DNA of 64,000 bases from Cylindrodendrum hubeiense (lineage: Eukaryota; Ascomycota; Sordariomycetes; Hypocreales; Nectriaceae), in the NCBI GenBank assembly GCA_014621425.1, contig JAANBB010000009.1, forward strand, positions 248,001 to 312,000, written 5' to 3'. The notes beneath the pieces are model-generated. The model did not search any database. It was not told the DNA's origin and was given only the letters and a program-made list of their open reading frames with translations. This document shows positions 41,504 to 54,206 of this stretch, one piece after another. The position numbers and the translations under genes were made by a program. Within the stretch, counting starts at the first letter, position 1, and each line of letters starts with the position of its first letter.

Positions 41504-44500
41504 ATAATAATTGAAGCTACTTCTTCCTTCCACAATAGGAATCCCAACGTGGAAAAGTGATCCGTGCAAGTCTATCGTATTATCGTGTGAGGCTACCCTA
41601 GAGCAACGTCAGAATGAGATCGCAACACCACAGTGGGTTGCATCTCAGCTGATTCCATTCAATGCACACAACAGATGCCCAGGCCGCATGTAATATGGCC
41701 GTCAAGTCAGCGGCTATTTGTATAAAATAGAACAATTGTGTTCGCGGCTGCGTCTTTACCGCGTGGAAACATCTCTTGTGGGGTGATGCATCTACTCGGG
41801 CGCGAATCACGGTGCGCGATCGAACATCTACGACGATGAACTCAAACCCGACGGGCGCGAATTGACTGGCTCGCAAGCGATTGATATAATTATTATGGGA
41901 ACTAGGCCATCACCACGCGACCACAGACAGTCTCCTCGGGCCGTCGATGTGGGCCAACACGAGGGGCTTACTTTGTCCATTTTTGGGCATCGCCGGATCC
42001 GAGGGAACGGTTGTGTTGGCTCGAGCCGACGGCCAAGCGTGAAACGGAGAAGAGACGGAAGAAGCGCGCGTCAGTACGGAGGAGGAATCCAATTCTTATA
42101 ATAGGAATGATATTTTGGGCTGCGACTGGGAGCGATTTCTTTATTCGGGGGCCAAGAAAGGCGCAGGTTTGCAAGCGAGCGACGAGCGATTAGCGATGTG
42201 CGCAGCAATGAAATGAACCGGCGCGTGCCGACGATGAGGGAAAGTCCGAGGAAAGTTCAAGAGTGCAATCTCCACGCTTTGACTTTCGCTAACGGCCTCC
42301 CTACGAGGCAAGCGATTGACGAGCGTGATTGTGGGGAGGGAACCGGCGGCGGCAACCAATATGGCGGCAGACGGGCGATGGGGCTGTGCTGGCCTTGGCT
42401 GGAGTGCCTCACAGGGCTGACTTGGGTCCTGTCTGGGCCTGTCTTGACCCAGGACCAGATCCCTGGCACTGAAACGGACATCGCCACTGGCCTGTCGCAG
42501 TGGGCAGGGGTCGTGGCCTCGCTGCAGGACGCCTTCAACACCATCACCACCATCGCCATCAACTTCGCGATGTCGGCTGGGGGCCTCCAGCAAGACGGAG
42601 ATAACTCTGCACGCAGTTAACCATGCTATGTCAGACGGCGAAGCCTTCAGAACACGCAATCTCCCCAGCAGCAGGGGAATCCATTGGCCGGAGCCTGTCT
42701 CTCAGAGGCCGCCGTGTACTAATTTCCAGGATTGGGGGCCGTTTCGTTTGGGGGCTGTTTTTTGCTGCTCCCAGCAACGAGGCCGAGCCGCAAGGGGCGA
42801 GCCGGGGCTCTGCAAGAGGGAGAGAAAAAAAACTTCGCCGTCAGGGTGCTGATGCGGCTGGATTTGAAATCAAGGGTGTGCAAAGTACGAGGGTTGCAAA
42901 GAGGCAAACAGCCCGATGGTAATCCTTACGTAGAGGGTCGTCATCTGGGCACGAGTTTCGTTTCATGAGCCTTGCCGGGACCGGTGGCTGTTTCCCATGG
43001 CATGGTGTCTCTTGTGCGCGACAGTTGAAGACAACGGCGGCCACGACCCAATCAGGGGGGGACGAGTGGAGGACTCCGTATGTCCTACTGGAGGTGCGTC
43101 ATGTCCCTAAGGCGTTTGCGAGCTTCACCACTATCCGAATCCGGCACCGACCTGCCGGGCATCGCTGGCGCCTTGGGTGCGAGGTGGATCTCCATTGTGC
43201 GTGCAGTTGACGGTTTAGGATTCTGGCCGGTTCCCGTACGTACTGCTGCAACGTATAACGCGCCATGATATCATGGGGTAGCGCCGATAGTCCTGGATCG
43301 ACGCAGAGGCGATTTGGACCTTTGGTCAAGGTGGATCGCGGCCGTTGGTGTTTTGGGGGCCGGCTGCGATTTGCCTCCGCCAAGATGAAGCTATTCACTC
43401 ATTTACCCAGCGGCTGGCAATTCAAGGCAACCGGTTAAGCCCATTGTGGAAACTCGTCACGTCGCAACTCCGGCATACGCCCTCTCAGGGTCGACATCGA
43501 GAGTATCACTCCGGCATCCGCCGTGTGGCTGCTGCTGCGCCGTCTGTTCGCCAAAGCTTCTGGCGTTGGTGCTTCGTGATGGGCATGACGGGCATGACCC
43601 ATGCGAATCCCAATGCCCATCATCCATGCGAGCTCTTTAGTTCCCGTCGGCTTCGATCTTGGTGGCTGGTGCACGGCACGCGCAGAAGCGAGAGAGAGGC
43701 ATCCAATGGACCTTGAAGGATGGCATCGTCGTTCAATTACCAGGGATGACGGGCCAGAGAGATCAAGCGACGACACTAAGCCTTGCAGTGTGGTTGCGGG
43801 AAGGCTGAGTAGCAGAGCGCGAGCCGGCGGAGGCAGTGATGGCGCCTCCTGTCGAAAACGGGCAGAGGACGGCCAAGCCTCCACGAACTAGAGCCCAGAC
43901 GTGACCAGGGTGTGCCGGAGCACCGCCCGCTGAGCGCCCTTGCAGCGCAGGGGCGGCGAGGATTCGCCAAGACGTCAGTCCTGGCTCCATTGTCCGGTAC
44001 GGTTTCTGCAAACCACTGCGGGCCGGCGAGAGCACGCGCATGCCCTCTCTGTCGCGCACACCTCGCACACCACACACAACTGGGTTTTCTGGCCTGCATC
44101 TAGGACGATTGCCTCGTTCCTCGGGGTGTGTACATTGGAGTTTAGCGTCCGCCGCGCAGCCAGACGTACTGTGCGCCGTCGATGAGTCAATGCCGAATCA
44201 ACCAACCCGTCGGCTCCCGCGCCAAGTGATCCCATGATGCACTCATTCAACCCGCCGAAGAGTCAAAATTGCGCTGCGCTTTGCGATCGCGTCGCTCTAT
44301 GGGTGACGTGACGGCCGTGTAGCGCGGCCGGCGTCATGGCGCCCAGTCACACGGCGCTGGGAGAGCCGGCGTTTAATCGTAGGCTCGGACGGAGACGGGC
44401 TCCAGAGTGCTTGCATCGCGAGGTCGAAATTACGGCTGCCCTCGCTGATGGTATCGCTCAAGATTGGCTCCGTCACTAAAAATTGCCAGACGGGCGGACG

Positions 44501-46000
44501 CAGAAAATAGAATTTGGCGGGGGGTTGATTCCTGGGAGTTTAAGTGTTTCAACGAGGGTCGCGTCGTCTGTAACCGCATCATAGCCAACACCACTAACAC
44601 CACACAACACCACCAACAAGGGCGCCAAGCGACAGAGACGCGCAAGAGACGTATGGACAACAGCAGATTGGCAGGTAGTTGGGTCGTCCATTGCCATTCT
44701 CCGGTTGGCACTGCTGTGTTCGTCCGGATTGCGTGCATCGGCTCGCCGCAACACGTCCGTGTCCGTCCCGGCTATCTCCAGACTGTGAGGGTGGCCGCGG
44801 CTGGCTTTGGCCCACGGATGCCTTGAGCTTGAGCTCTTGGCGTCCTACACAGCAGCTTGTCAAATTGCTGGCCACACCCCCTCCACCAGCAGACTGCTCG
44901 TACACACATCTGACGGGAGGGAGGGTGGAGGGTGGAGGGCATGGAGAATGGGGATGGGCCGTGGCTCAGCAACACTGCCCATTGGGCCACCCCTTGAACC
45001 CCACCACCTGTGCTCCCTGTGGCCGTCTGCCATCCCCTCTACAGTGCAGAGGTGAGTGTGTGGGTTTTGATGGGAGTCATCGGCATGGGTTTTGGACTGG
45101 GAGGTCCCGCTGGGCCACCTCCAGCGGCCTCTCTCACTGGCCCCCTGCCCGTCTAAGTCGCTGAATGGAGTGTCGCCTGGCCTTGTGGCCCCCAAAAGCC
45201 AATGCCCCCCAGTGGAGGTCCCTCCCGCACCCCGGTTGGAGCCCTGGGGAGGAGGGACCAGGGTTGCCTTGGCGGCCTGTGGCCTGGGGCGCACACTGGG
45301 CTGGCGTTCTTGTAGGCAGAAACGGCGTTGGACCAGGGGGGGTGCGACGAGCACACCACCGGCCGCTCCCTCTCACACGCTCCCACTCACACACTCTCGC
45401 CGCCGTCACACTCTTTTTTATACACGCGCGAGCCCTGACGATGCGATACTTTTAAGGCACCGACTTCCTCACCTTTCTCCGCACATTTTCTACTTTGATC
45501 CTCAGTATCACCACAGCATCAGACTACTTCTACATTCCTACCTCTTGATCCCCAGGCACCCACTTCCCTGCTTTCTCCATTGAGTCCCGCACTTACAAAG
45601 TCGCCCGCCACTACTCCCAATCTTCCACCACCAACCCTCCCACTACCTCACTCATCTATAAAGACCTCCTCGCCTCCCACCTTTGGCCAGACATCCAACT
45701 CAATCGATCACTACCTACTACAAAGAAGCATACACATACAAGCTTGCATCAATACCTCTTCGGTCCATCAGCTAGCTACCCACAACCAAGTTGTCTTCTC
45801 CGTCGCGTCCCATCATCGTCGACAACATCGTCTACAACTACCACCGCAACAAGCCCTCCACACCTCGCCAGCCCGAGCCTGAGCGGCGAATTCACCAATC
45901 TCAATCAGCGAGGCCCTCTCGTGCCATCGCACCAGTAGTCATTCAGGAGAACCCTCCGACTACCACCACACACCCTAATACGTTTAACACAACCGACACA
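41504..46000. other. 4.5-kb spacer without supported genes
   Basis: GC-rich sequence with many short overlapping open frames on both strands and no domain signal. From about 45360 it becomes CT-rich. TTTTTTATA at 45413 could be a TATA box, and the next 560 nt, after a 4-codon uORF at 45439, contain no ATG until 46001. It probably holds a long promoter and leader for the downstream gene. Confidence 0.5.
45776..46000 (+). other. In-frame open leader, possible non-ATG N-terminal extension
   Basis: 75 codons directly upstream of, and in frame with, the ATG at 46001, with no stop. They encode SRPIIVDN, a motif repeated in the annotated protein. No ATG exists in the frame. Either a near-cognate start (for example TTG at 45791) or an unseen 5' exon would extend the protein. 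Confidence 0.4.
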
Positions 46001-47038
46001 ATGTGCACCAGCAACATCTACAACTGGGTCTACCCAGACGGCCGAACCGAGCAGAGCTGCCAGCCCACTCTCTGTGGTGCTTCCATAAACGGCCGCCCTT
46101 GCCTCAACAACATGGTCTTCCAGCACCCTCCTCAGTTCGTCTCTTACGAGACCAGCCCGACCTACCCTTCTCAGTTCCCTCCCACTCCTCAGTACAGCTC
46201 CTCGCCCTCGACTCCCTACCGCTCCGGCAACGAGTCAGACCACTCCTACGGCAGCGCCTCCAGCAAGAACAAGAAGCGATCCTCGGGCATCTACATCAAC
46301 GGCGAGAAAGTCCTCGACCTGAACCGCCGCGAGGGCAGCCGCCGCGAGCGAATCGTGCTGGTTGACAACCCACCCACGCCTCGCACCCCACCTCAGACCT
46401 GGAACGCCCCCCTTACTGCTCCCCCGTCACCAAACGGCAACATCTACCTCGATACTTCTCCCAGCCGCCGCCGCCCCATCATTGTCGACGAGCGCACCAC
46501 TCGCGGTGATCGCGGTGACCGCCACGTCCAGATCGAGGTTGTCGATAACAAGCACCGATCATCACACTCCCGCCACGCCTCTACAAGCTCTCGCGAAAGC
46601 CGTGAAAGCCGCCAGAGCGCCGACGACGACGAGAAACGTCGCCGCCGCCGCCAGCGCGAGAAGGAGCACGAGGAGATTGAGATCCGCAACCAGCGCATGC
46701 GTGCCCGCATCGCCGAGGCCAACGCGGAGATTGCTGGTCGACCTACTGTTCCCATGGCGCCAGCCCCCAAGCGCGCCTCCACTTACAAGCGACCAGAGGT
46801 CGAGATTCCCCTAGACGCCGAGAGCGCCTTGGTGGAGGCTGTTCGCCGACTCAACTTTGAGGAGGCCCAGCGTGATAAGAAGGCCCGCCGCATCGCCGAG
46901 AAGGAGGAGCGCAAGGAGGACGAGGCCCAGCGCCAGCGTCTGCGCGAGCGCATCATGCCTGGTCGACGAGCTACTGTCGGCCCCGGCAGCCGGCGGCATC
47001 GCGTGCTCTACGACGACGGTGTTTACCGCTGGGAGTAA
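46001..47038 (+). CDS. Arg-rich coiled-coil protein, fungal-specific, function unknown
   Basis: 345 residues from the first ATG (MCTSNIYNWVYPDGRTEQSC). No catalytic domain is recognised. Residues 1-45 hold a short Cys-containing motif (YNWVYPDG, CQPTLCGA, CLNNMVF). Residues 50-215 are low-complexity Ser/Pro/Arg, presumably disordered. Residues 205-325 are highly charged coiled coil (RRRRRQREKEHEEIEIRNQR; EEAQRDKKARRIAEKEERK). The C terminus is RRHRVLYDDGVYRWE. A short motif of the type R-x-I-(I/V/E)-(V/L)-V-D-(N/E) recurs (RIVLVDNPPTPR, RPIIVDER, QIEVVDNKHR), and once more in the open leader. A nuclear or scaffold role could be guessed from composition, but nothing proves it. It is isolated by 4.5- and 3.8-kb spacers. 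Confidence 0.75.
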   Translation: MCTSNIYNWVYPDGRTEQSCQPTLCGASINGRPCLNNMVFQHPPQFVSYETSPTYPSQFPPTPQYSSSPSTPYRSGNESDHSYGSASSKNKKRSSGIYINGEKVLDLNRREGSRRERIVLVDNPPTPRTPPQTWNAPLTAPPSPNGNIYLDTSPSRRRPIIVDERTTRGDRGDRHVQIEVVDNKHRSSHSRHASTSSRESRESRQSADDDEKRRRRRQREKEHEEIEIRNQRMRARIAEANAEIAGRPTVPMAPAPKRASTYKRPEVEIPLDAESALVEAVRRLNFEEAQRDKKARRIAEKEERKEDEAQRQRLRERIMPGRRATVGPGSRRHRVLYDDGVYRWE

Positions 47039-50000
47039 GGAATGAGCCAATGAGCAATTTCTTGTGTCGATTGTTTTGTCTCTTTTTCTAACTTGTACTT
47101 TTTGTATCATTGGCTTTTTTTCTGGGATGGATGGACGGATAGGGTTTTGATTTGATAGTGAGCATGCACAGCACAGCAAAGGTTTTTTTTTGGGATTTGA
47201 GCGATGATATTTTTTGGGATGGAATTTCCGGTTACAATCTGGATGAATGTACAAGATACTACAATACTCGGGCACAAAACAGCCTATGATGAGGACGACA
47301 GAACAGTTAAAACCAAACAAAAAAAAAGAATCCCAATCGGATTCCCGTTTACTGAAGCAAACTTTTTGTTTCCAACTCTTTTTTTTTGCCTTTGACTGAA
47401 ATGGCGAGTGACTTTTTTGGAGGGGCACCAGCGGTGGTTGCCTGGCCATCGACGCCGACCATTTCCATCTCCGTTAGTAGCTCGGACATTAGATAGAACG
47501 ACATTAGATAGAATCTCATCGACAGATCAGCACGCTGGCCATGTTACCTTGGCTACCATCACCAGCACACACCTCCGTCCCCCGCCTTGTGCCACCCTCC
47601 CGATTCATGCTTTGCAATTTCAATCCTCGTTTCTCACCACCATCATCCCATCTCCCGGTCGACCATGGCGTATCCCCCCCCCATCGTCCCATTGACCACT
47701 GACCAGCCAGTGACTCACCGCGAACGGGACGCCGTCTTCCCAAGACGGAAACTAAACAGACGCAAACCAACCAGCGACCCTTGCCCCTCAGCTCACGTCT
47801 CTTCCCACACAAAGCTGGCCGTCTAGAGTCACCCCGCCATGCATTGGGATCCGCGCCCCGTTGCGTGCTGCCCCGCAGCTTATCGATAGAAGCCTTGGTG
47901 GGATGGGGATGGGGATGGCACGCACAGAGTGGGTTTCGCTTCTCCACAGGGTCTCGGGCCCCCTTCAACTCCCCTTTCCCAGTGGGCGGATGGCTGCCTG
48001 CCCGTGGGACGGTTCGGGAAGGGAATGGTTCGGAATGCGGCGATCCATCGCCAATCGTCGGCCGGGCGGGGTTCGATGACTCGGCGGCGGGCCGATGGGG
48101 TCTCTCGGTCCCTTGGCGTGCGTGAAGTGTACCCGGGAGTGGGGAATCTAGGCAGGCAATGCCATCGAGTGAGGGCATTCGAGATGGGAATGATGGCGAG
48201 AGCTTGAGGAGCTCGTCATGATGGGATGAGATAGTCACCAAGTTGAGCCCGTCTTAGTGGCTCCGGATAAGATCGGTGGCTGTTGGCCGAGCAAGATGCT
48301 ATGCACCAGCCTGCATTTTACACACACTCTATCAAGAGTCTACTTGCACACGTCTACCAAACAAGCCTTCGACATCATTCCAGCATCATCAGCTGCGTCG
48401 CCTCAAACCGAGGGAAAACGGCCGTCTTCAACTGCCCCCATTCCCACCGGCGGTTGAAGCGAGCGATCGCCAGCTAGCCCAGGACTGCCCTCCCCCACGC
48501 CGCAAAGTGTAAAAAGGGAACTTCGGTTTCCACCCGCCCCGGCGCCCTGCAACCTGCGGGATCCCGCCGGAGCTGCAGCGCACCGCATCGCGAAAGGCGC
48601 GCCCCAGGGTCTAATTCTCCCGGGCCCTGGCCTGGCCCGACCTTGCTACCTACCACCAGCTTCTTATTTTTTCCGCGCATCTCATGACTGGCCCTGCCTG
48701 TCGGCATCTCGCTAGCGAGCTGGGACGCCGCCATCGTGACATTTTCTGTGGTTCCTGGCCCGGCGCTGGTGCGGGGAGCGACACTGGTTAGGCAGCAGGG
48801 CCGCTCCTATGGTTGGCTGAGGTTGAGACTGACTCCGTCGGCTGCCGGGTGTGCATCGCATCGCGGCACATCACGGCGGCGTCGACCCTTTCCCCTGCCA
48901 TGGATGCGAGAGACGGTTTCGAGTTGACATGGCATCCGCAGCAAGGCCTGGACCACCGATACGAGCTGCCATATGCTGCTACGCCCGCCTGTGTCGTTGA
49001 TGCGTTGATGGCGAGCAGATTCAAGAAACTTCCACCACCAAGCCCACTAACACAACCAACGCCGACATCCCATATCACCCATTCCACCCACCCATCCATC
49101 CCTCGATCCCTCCCCGTCTGTCTGCACACGCCCCTCCATCTCCACATCCCGCCCTCGCACCAACCCACTCGTGCCCGGTCGTTTTCCAATCTTTGCAAGC
49201 AACCCGTCCCAGGACGCTGGCAGGCCGGCCAGACAACGAGTCACCAGGGCAGCCACCGATCTCGGCCGAGGTGTGGCCCTGTGACTGCACATTGGGGCGC
49301 GGTGGTGTGATTGGACGGCGCCCGGTGACGATGTCTCGGTTGATGGTGGTGACGGGGGGGGACTGCGTTTGGCAATCTTGCACATTTGTGTTGATAGATA
49401 GCTGCCGTGGCTAGAAGCGGTGAGAAGAGGGGAGTTGATTCGAAGGATTTTGGTATTGTGACTGATGGCGATGCTGTTAGTTGCACGATAACGCCATCCG
49501 GCACAAGAGACAAGTTTGCCGGAGGATTTTGGTATTGTGACTGATAGTGATACTGTTGGTTGCACAACAACGCCATCCAGCAACAGAGACAAGTTTGTTC
49601 GGGTTTGAGTGAGACACGGCAGTGAGACATGGCAAACCCGCGCCTTTGTCCAACATTGCCTCCCTCCTCCATCTGTTTCCATCCTCACCTACCCTCACCT
49701 AGACTTGCCTCACCTCAGCTCTGTCTTCCACAGCCCCTTCTACCGCCCATACAGCTCGTAAAGCTTACACGCCTTCCACCCGCTGCCGCCGCCACATTCA
49801 TCTCATCAACACCCCATCTTCCAAATCACCGCCCGTCACATCCGCCTCAGGAAACTGCACGTCGCGACACCCTCAACTCCAACTTTCCAAGTTGTGTCGG
49901 CTCACCGCCATCACTCACCACCACCTCGACGCATCCAACACGGAATAAACCCTACCCATGACCCAGCCTCACCTCCCTCAGCTGAAACATTGAAAAATTC

Positions 50001-50858
50001 GTTGCCCCCGCGGCCGCCTCCCCCCCCTTCTTCTTGTCTCCATCATCCTCCTTGTCAATATTCCTCCCCTATCCCCCTCACCTCGAGGACACCTTTACCA
50101 GCTCCATCCCCAGCTCCATCCCCACACAGTAACACAAGACAGTATCGCACCGCGCCGCGCCGTCCTCGTTGCGACCCGACTGCAACGCCAAAGTGCAACC
50201 CTCCTACACGAGATTCTGGCCACGGGACCACACTAGGCCGGGATGGTTTCGAGCTTCGCCATCGCGTCGTGTGCGTGTTGGAATCGGCATTCGTAATAGT
50301 TGCGTAGGACCATGTGTAGTTGGACTAGAACGGTCTGACTAGCTCAAATGGCCGTGATGCTATTCATAACTGTCTTACGCGTTACTCGTTCAGGCTGTAA
50401 GTTAGCTTTGGCCGTATCCATCTTACACGGCTTGATCCCAACCGGGCTTATGCCAAGAGAACAGGTGGAATATGTTGTTGCCAAGGACGCGAGTAGGATA
50501 TGCATTCAGGCACACCGCAAAAGCATCGCCAAAAATAGAAACTGTCAGCGCCATGTATGGGTCGTAAATGTAGCTCAATTCTTGGACGAATCCCGGTATC
50601 GAAAACGCGCTTCCCTTATCGTAGTTCCGCTGTTCATGTATCTGCCATGCACAATATCAATGCCCTGCCTGTAACAATGCTGTTCCCTAGCACCCAAACC
50701 ATATGGTTTGTAAAATATGCAATCCCGCCTGCCATCGTGTGTTAATCCGGCTTTCTTCCATCTCTTCCCCGTGTATCTGCCTGCAACGGGATCCTATAAC
50801 GCCGAGAAAGGAATTGACCACTAAGTCGTATAAGCCCTCATGTACCGCCTGGCCGGCG
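47039..50858. other. 3.8-kb spacer without supported genes
   Basis: T-rich 3' flank, then GC-rich and CT-rich sequence. Open frames overlap on all strands and none shows a domain. It contains the 79-bp tandem repeat listed separately. Confidence 0.5.
49445..49602. repeat. 79-bp tandem duplication
   Basis: Two adjacent copies (49445-49523 and 49524-49602) both begin GGATTTTGGTATTGTGACTGA and share AACGCCATCC and AGAGACAAGTTTG. Most differences are transitions. Non-coding. Confidence 0.8.
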
Positions 50859-51872
50859 TCAGCCTGCAGATTGGACCTGCTCGCGAGGCTTCCTTGTCAA
50901 TCTAAGCGTAGGAACCTCCAGGTCGTCTAAAGCCTGTTGGGAAGTGACGGCTTTCAAGCTCTCGTAGTGCTCCTGCAGGCGTTCAGCGCCCACAACGAGC
51001 TCGAACCCAGCCAAAAAGCAGAAACTAATCTCCAATCGGGCAAGTTCGGCTTCACTAACACCGCCGACCTTGGCCACCTTTGCGTGAGGGTATGATAAAT
51101 CCTCAAGAGCCTTCATCGCGACCCTTAGCCCTGCGAGAACCAGGCGATGGGCATTGCGCCGGGTGACGGGGATAGCGCGTTCCTCGACTGCTAGGCGATG
51201 AATATAGAGGGATGTGGCTAGGTAGACAGCTGTGCTCATGGGACAGAACTGATGTAGACGCATCAAATACTGATTGATGCTAATCGGAGGCTCGTTCTTG
51301 CTATAGAATTTGCGTGTGATGGCACCATGTTGGAGATTGATGGGTTGAGAGTCGGCACCGACAATGATGTACGGCGCATGCGCTCCAGGCGGTGATGTGG
51401 GTGTCCCGGACTGCTTAAGCTGAACACCATCGACGCTCCCGGAACTGTTCTGACCCTGGGTATGTATTGATGCATTGTTGGCGTCGGTTTGGTGGACGAT
51501 CGACGCCGAAGCATCCTTGCGCTCTAGCATCTTGGCCTCCAATTCAGCTTGTTGTCGCATCTTGATGAGGCTCTTTTCTGAATGGGTCCGCGCAATGTTC
51601 TCCTTTTCAGCCTGCATGCCCTTCATGTGAGGCACAGATGGGGATTTCGGCGGTGGCGTCGGGGGCACGTCGCCCGTTATCCTGACGAGCAACTCGACGT
51701 TGGCGCTCAGCAGTTTGAGCGCCTCCAAGGGCTCCATCTTGAAGATGCCATACTCGGTAGGGTCGAGACGGGTATCGGAGGAGGGTACCGGGGCCGGCGG
51801 CAGCTGAGCATCGGCGGTGGTTCCGGGTTGTTGTGTCTCGGTCGTCGCGGCGGCGGAGGGCTGGTTGGACAT
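50859..51872 (-). CDS. Pho80/PREG-type cyclin (phosphate-signalling CDK partner)
   Basis: 337 residues from MSNQPSAA at 51872; an ATG at 51920 would add 16 residues of Pro/Ser-rich leader. Residues 1-160 are low-complexity Pro/Ser/Gln with MEPLEALKLLSANVELL near 48, as in PREG/Pho80 N-terminal helices. The cyclin box is in the C-terminal half: ITRKFYSKNEPPISINQYL, AVYLATSLYIHRLA, NAHRLVLAGLRVAMKALEDL, AKVGGVSEAELARLEISFCF and LAGFELVV. The order and motifs KVGGVS-x-ELA-x-LE fit Pho80/PREG cyclins, which bind Pho85/PGOV kinase and hold the phosphate regulator NUC-1/Pho4 inactive when phosphate is plentiful. The long insert before the cyclin box (residues 75-170) is typical of filamentous fungi. 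Some related PCL cyclins share the fold, so orthology is probable, not certain. Confidence 0.82.
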   Translation of the reverse strand: MSNQPSAAATTETQQPGTTADAQLPPAPVPSSDTRLDPTEYGIFKMEPLEALKLLSANVELLVRITGDVPPTPPPKSPSVPHMKGMQAEKENIARTHSEKSLIKMRQQAELEAKMLERKDASASIVHQTDANNASIHTQGQNSSGSVDGVQLKQSGTPTSPPGAHAPYIIVGADSQPINLQHGAITRKFYSKNEPPISINQYLMRLHQFCPMSTAVYLATSLYIHRLAVEERAIPVTRRNAHRLVLAGLRVAMKALEDLSYPHAKVAKVGGVSEAELARLEISFCFLAGFELVVGAERLQEHYESLKAVTSQQALDDLEVPTLRLTRKPREQVQSAG

Positions 51873-51920
51873 GACTCGAGGCGATGGGCGGGGAGATGGA
51901 GGAGATAGACGCCCCTTCAC

Positions 51921-54206
51921 GAGATGCAGCCGTTGACGCGCCTCAGCCTTTTAAAGAGGACCAGACGCTCGACAAGTTCCGATTCGCCGCTTTTCATGAT
52001 CTCGTCGCTCGAGACTGATTGCAGGGACGCGTTGGACGGCGGGGTATTGTCGTGGGGCAGTTCGTGGTTTGCGAGCGCGAACTCGAAAGATAGAGTGGGA
52101 CGACGAGTGGACCTGGTCCCTGAAAGTAGCCGGAGCAATTAATACCGAGGATTCGAGACAGGGCAACCAAGCGGTTTTTCACTAGGCGGACGTTGAAAGG
52201 TTTCAACCCGTAGACAAGATCATTCAGAACCGGTCCGAATCAGAATGGCGGGGCGATAACTGCCGTGCGTCAATGGCCGGGTAAAAGAACAAGCGGTGAG
52301 AAGCACGAGACACTCGAGCCGTGTATAAAGATACGGGGAGATAGCTGAGGATATAATGCGAATTGGGGGCGACCGAGAAGCAACGCGACGAAGCAATGGT
52401 GGTGATGTTGAAGCAGGTGTTTTTGTAGCCTGGCGAATTCCAAGAGTCGTGAGAGACAGGCGGCACGTGGTGCGGGGGGGAACTAACAGGAAGGTACCGT
52501 ACCTCGTGCCGTACCTCGTGCCCTTGAGCCGAGAAGTTTTCTAGACGAGATTCTAGTAGGAATGCTAGACTCGCTTTGGCCAGCTCTGCTCTGTGACTCA
52601 GCCAGGCCGAGGCAAGTTCGGGACGCGGTCTAGTTCGCGCCTGGTCTGAACAAAGTTTATACTGCCGTGTCGCCTCGCGATCTAGCTGCGTTCGCCTGGG
52701 GTTCCTGAGCGCCAGGGATGGCGACGTCCGCGGATGTGGAGATGTCGGATGTACTGGCACGTATTCGTACAGCTCGTACACACTGAGTCGCCAATGACCG
52801 AGTCGATTGTCCAATGTAAAAAGCACGCTACTGACGGGGAACAGGCTTGTTTATAGCAACTATTATCGCGGGCCCGAACTCCCAGAGCAATAATACTCGC
52901 CAGCAAGCCCGAAGCAAGTGTCGTCTGATTTCGCCATTAGAGCCGCCCGAATCGCAGGGGATTGGCCGCCCGCTGCAGCCCGGTACGGTACCCGCGTCCA
53001 ACAGCATCCGCCACGGAGCATCTTCGCACGCAGCGCAGGCCGGCCGTCCAGTAAAAATTACAGCGGCACCCAGGGGAGCTGGGCCGACAGCTACCCCTGG
53101 AGCCGCCTGGATGGCGCCTGACCTTGCGAGTTGACCACTAGTTTACAGCGACTGCAGGGTATCCCCGGCTTGGCACGGCTGGCACTGACGAGGCCCAATC
53201 TCGCGGAACCACACTCGTAAGGCGTTGGCTTCGCTTCTGCGACTCAAGACCCGTCGTCGCGTTTGCTTGTTTCATTTGCGCAGGCACAGACACCGGAGCA
53301 CGACGAGGCGAACAAGATGAGATCAATAAGACACGGCGGCGATACCACCTCGCGCCGATCCTAAGCCAATGCCTTCCGCTGCGGATCCGGCCTGGATATA
53401 GACCTATGAGGCCATATTCCCGAATCCGACAATGCAGATCCAATATTGCCTGTTGTATCGGGCAGGCTTGACATTAGTCTCTTCCGGCCTGGTTTGATCA
53501 ATCGCTCAATCGCACGAGATCGATCAAGAAGCATCCTTTCTAGACGCGACACCACGCACTAGTCCCCCACTCGAGAATCGTTTCTGTTGTGACTTATCTT
53601 CTCTGCCTTTGATTAGGGTCGTCTCACTCGTCCTGTCTCGGGCTGTCGTGTCTCATATTCGCCTCGTGGAGACTATATGATGCGCGCCGTTTTGTCTTGC
53701 AGATATGCTACTACGGAACGGGCAGCGATCTGGGTCTAGCCCCGAAGCCCTGATCCTGGTTCGCCGATATGGACGAAGTGATTTGCTTTAGCCGTTCCAC
53801 TCAAGGTTGGTGATCATCAGTCATCAGGCTTGGCAACTCTATTAGATCGGCGTCTTGTCTCTAACTTGATGAGAACCTGGAGGAGACTACGGATAGATAC
53901 CAACAGGTTCTATTGCGTCATGTTGAGTAACATGTGCTAATTTCGGCGCTGTCGCCATCTGTGTGACACCGTGGAAGTTTCCCCGAAAAGCTAGGAATGG
54001 TCTGCCAACTAAGCAACACTCTAGACGCTTACGAGATATTCATAGTTGAGATCAATAGCAAAACCTGTTGAGTCCCTTGCTTATCTAGTGAAAGCTCTCC
54101 AATGTTGGTTTACATCACCCCACCCTGTTTGGCACGGCAACATGTTTGGGTTTGAACAGATTCTATTCATTATTTTGTCTTATCGTCATCATTCATTAAT
54201 GCCCCC
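51921..54206. other. 2.3-kb spacer without supported genes
   Basis: Upstream of the cyclin gene and 3' flank of the ThDP enzyme. No domain-bearing frame or repeat was recognised. Confidence 0.5.

Noticed and set aside
42141..42659. Overlapping 140-172 codon frames on both strands
   Set aside because: GC-rich DNA gives long chance frames. Both strands are open at once, composition is Arg/Pro-biased, and no domain or splice support is visible.
45092..45583. 163-codon plus-strand frame before the coiled-coil gene
   Set aside because: Low-complexity Pro/Arg/His content. It overlaps the likely promoter and leader, and the minus strand is also open.
47516..48241. 241-codon minus-strand frame
   Set aside because: Composition is Arg/Gly/Pro noise, the opposite strand is also open, and no family resemblance is seen.
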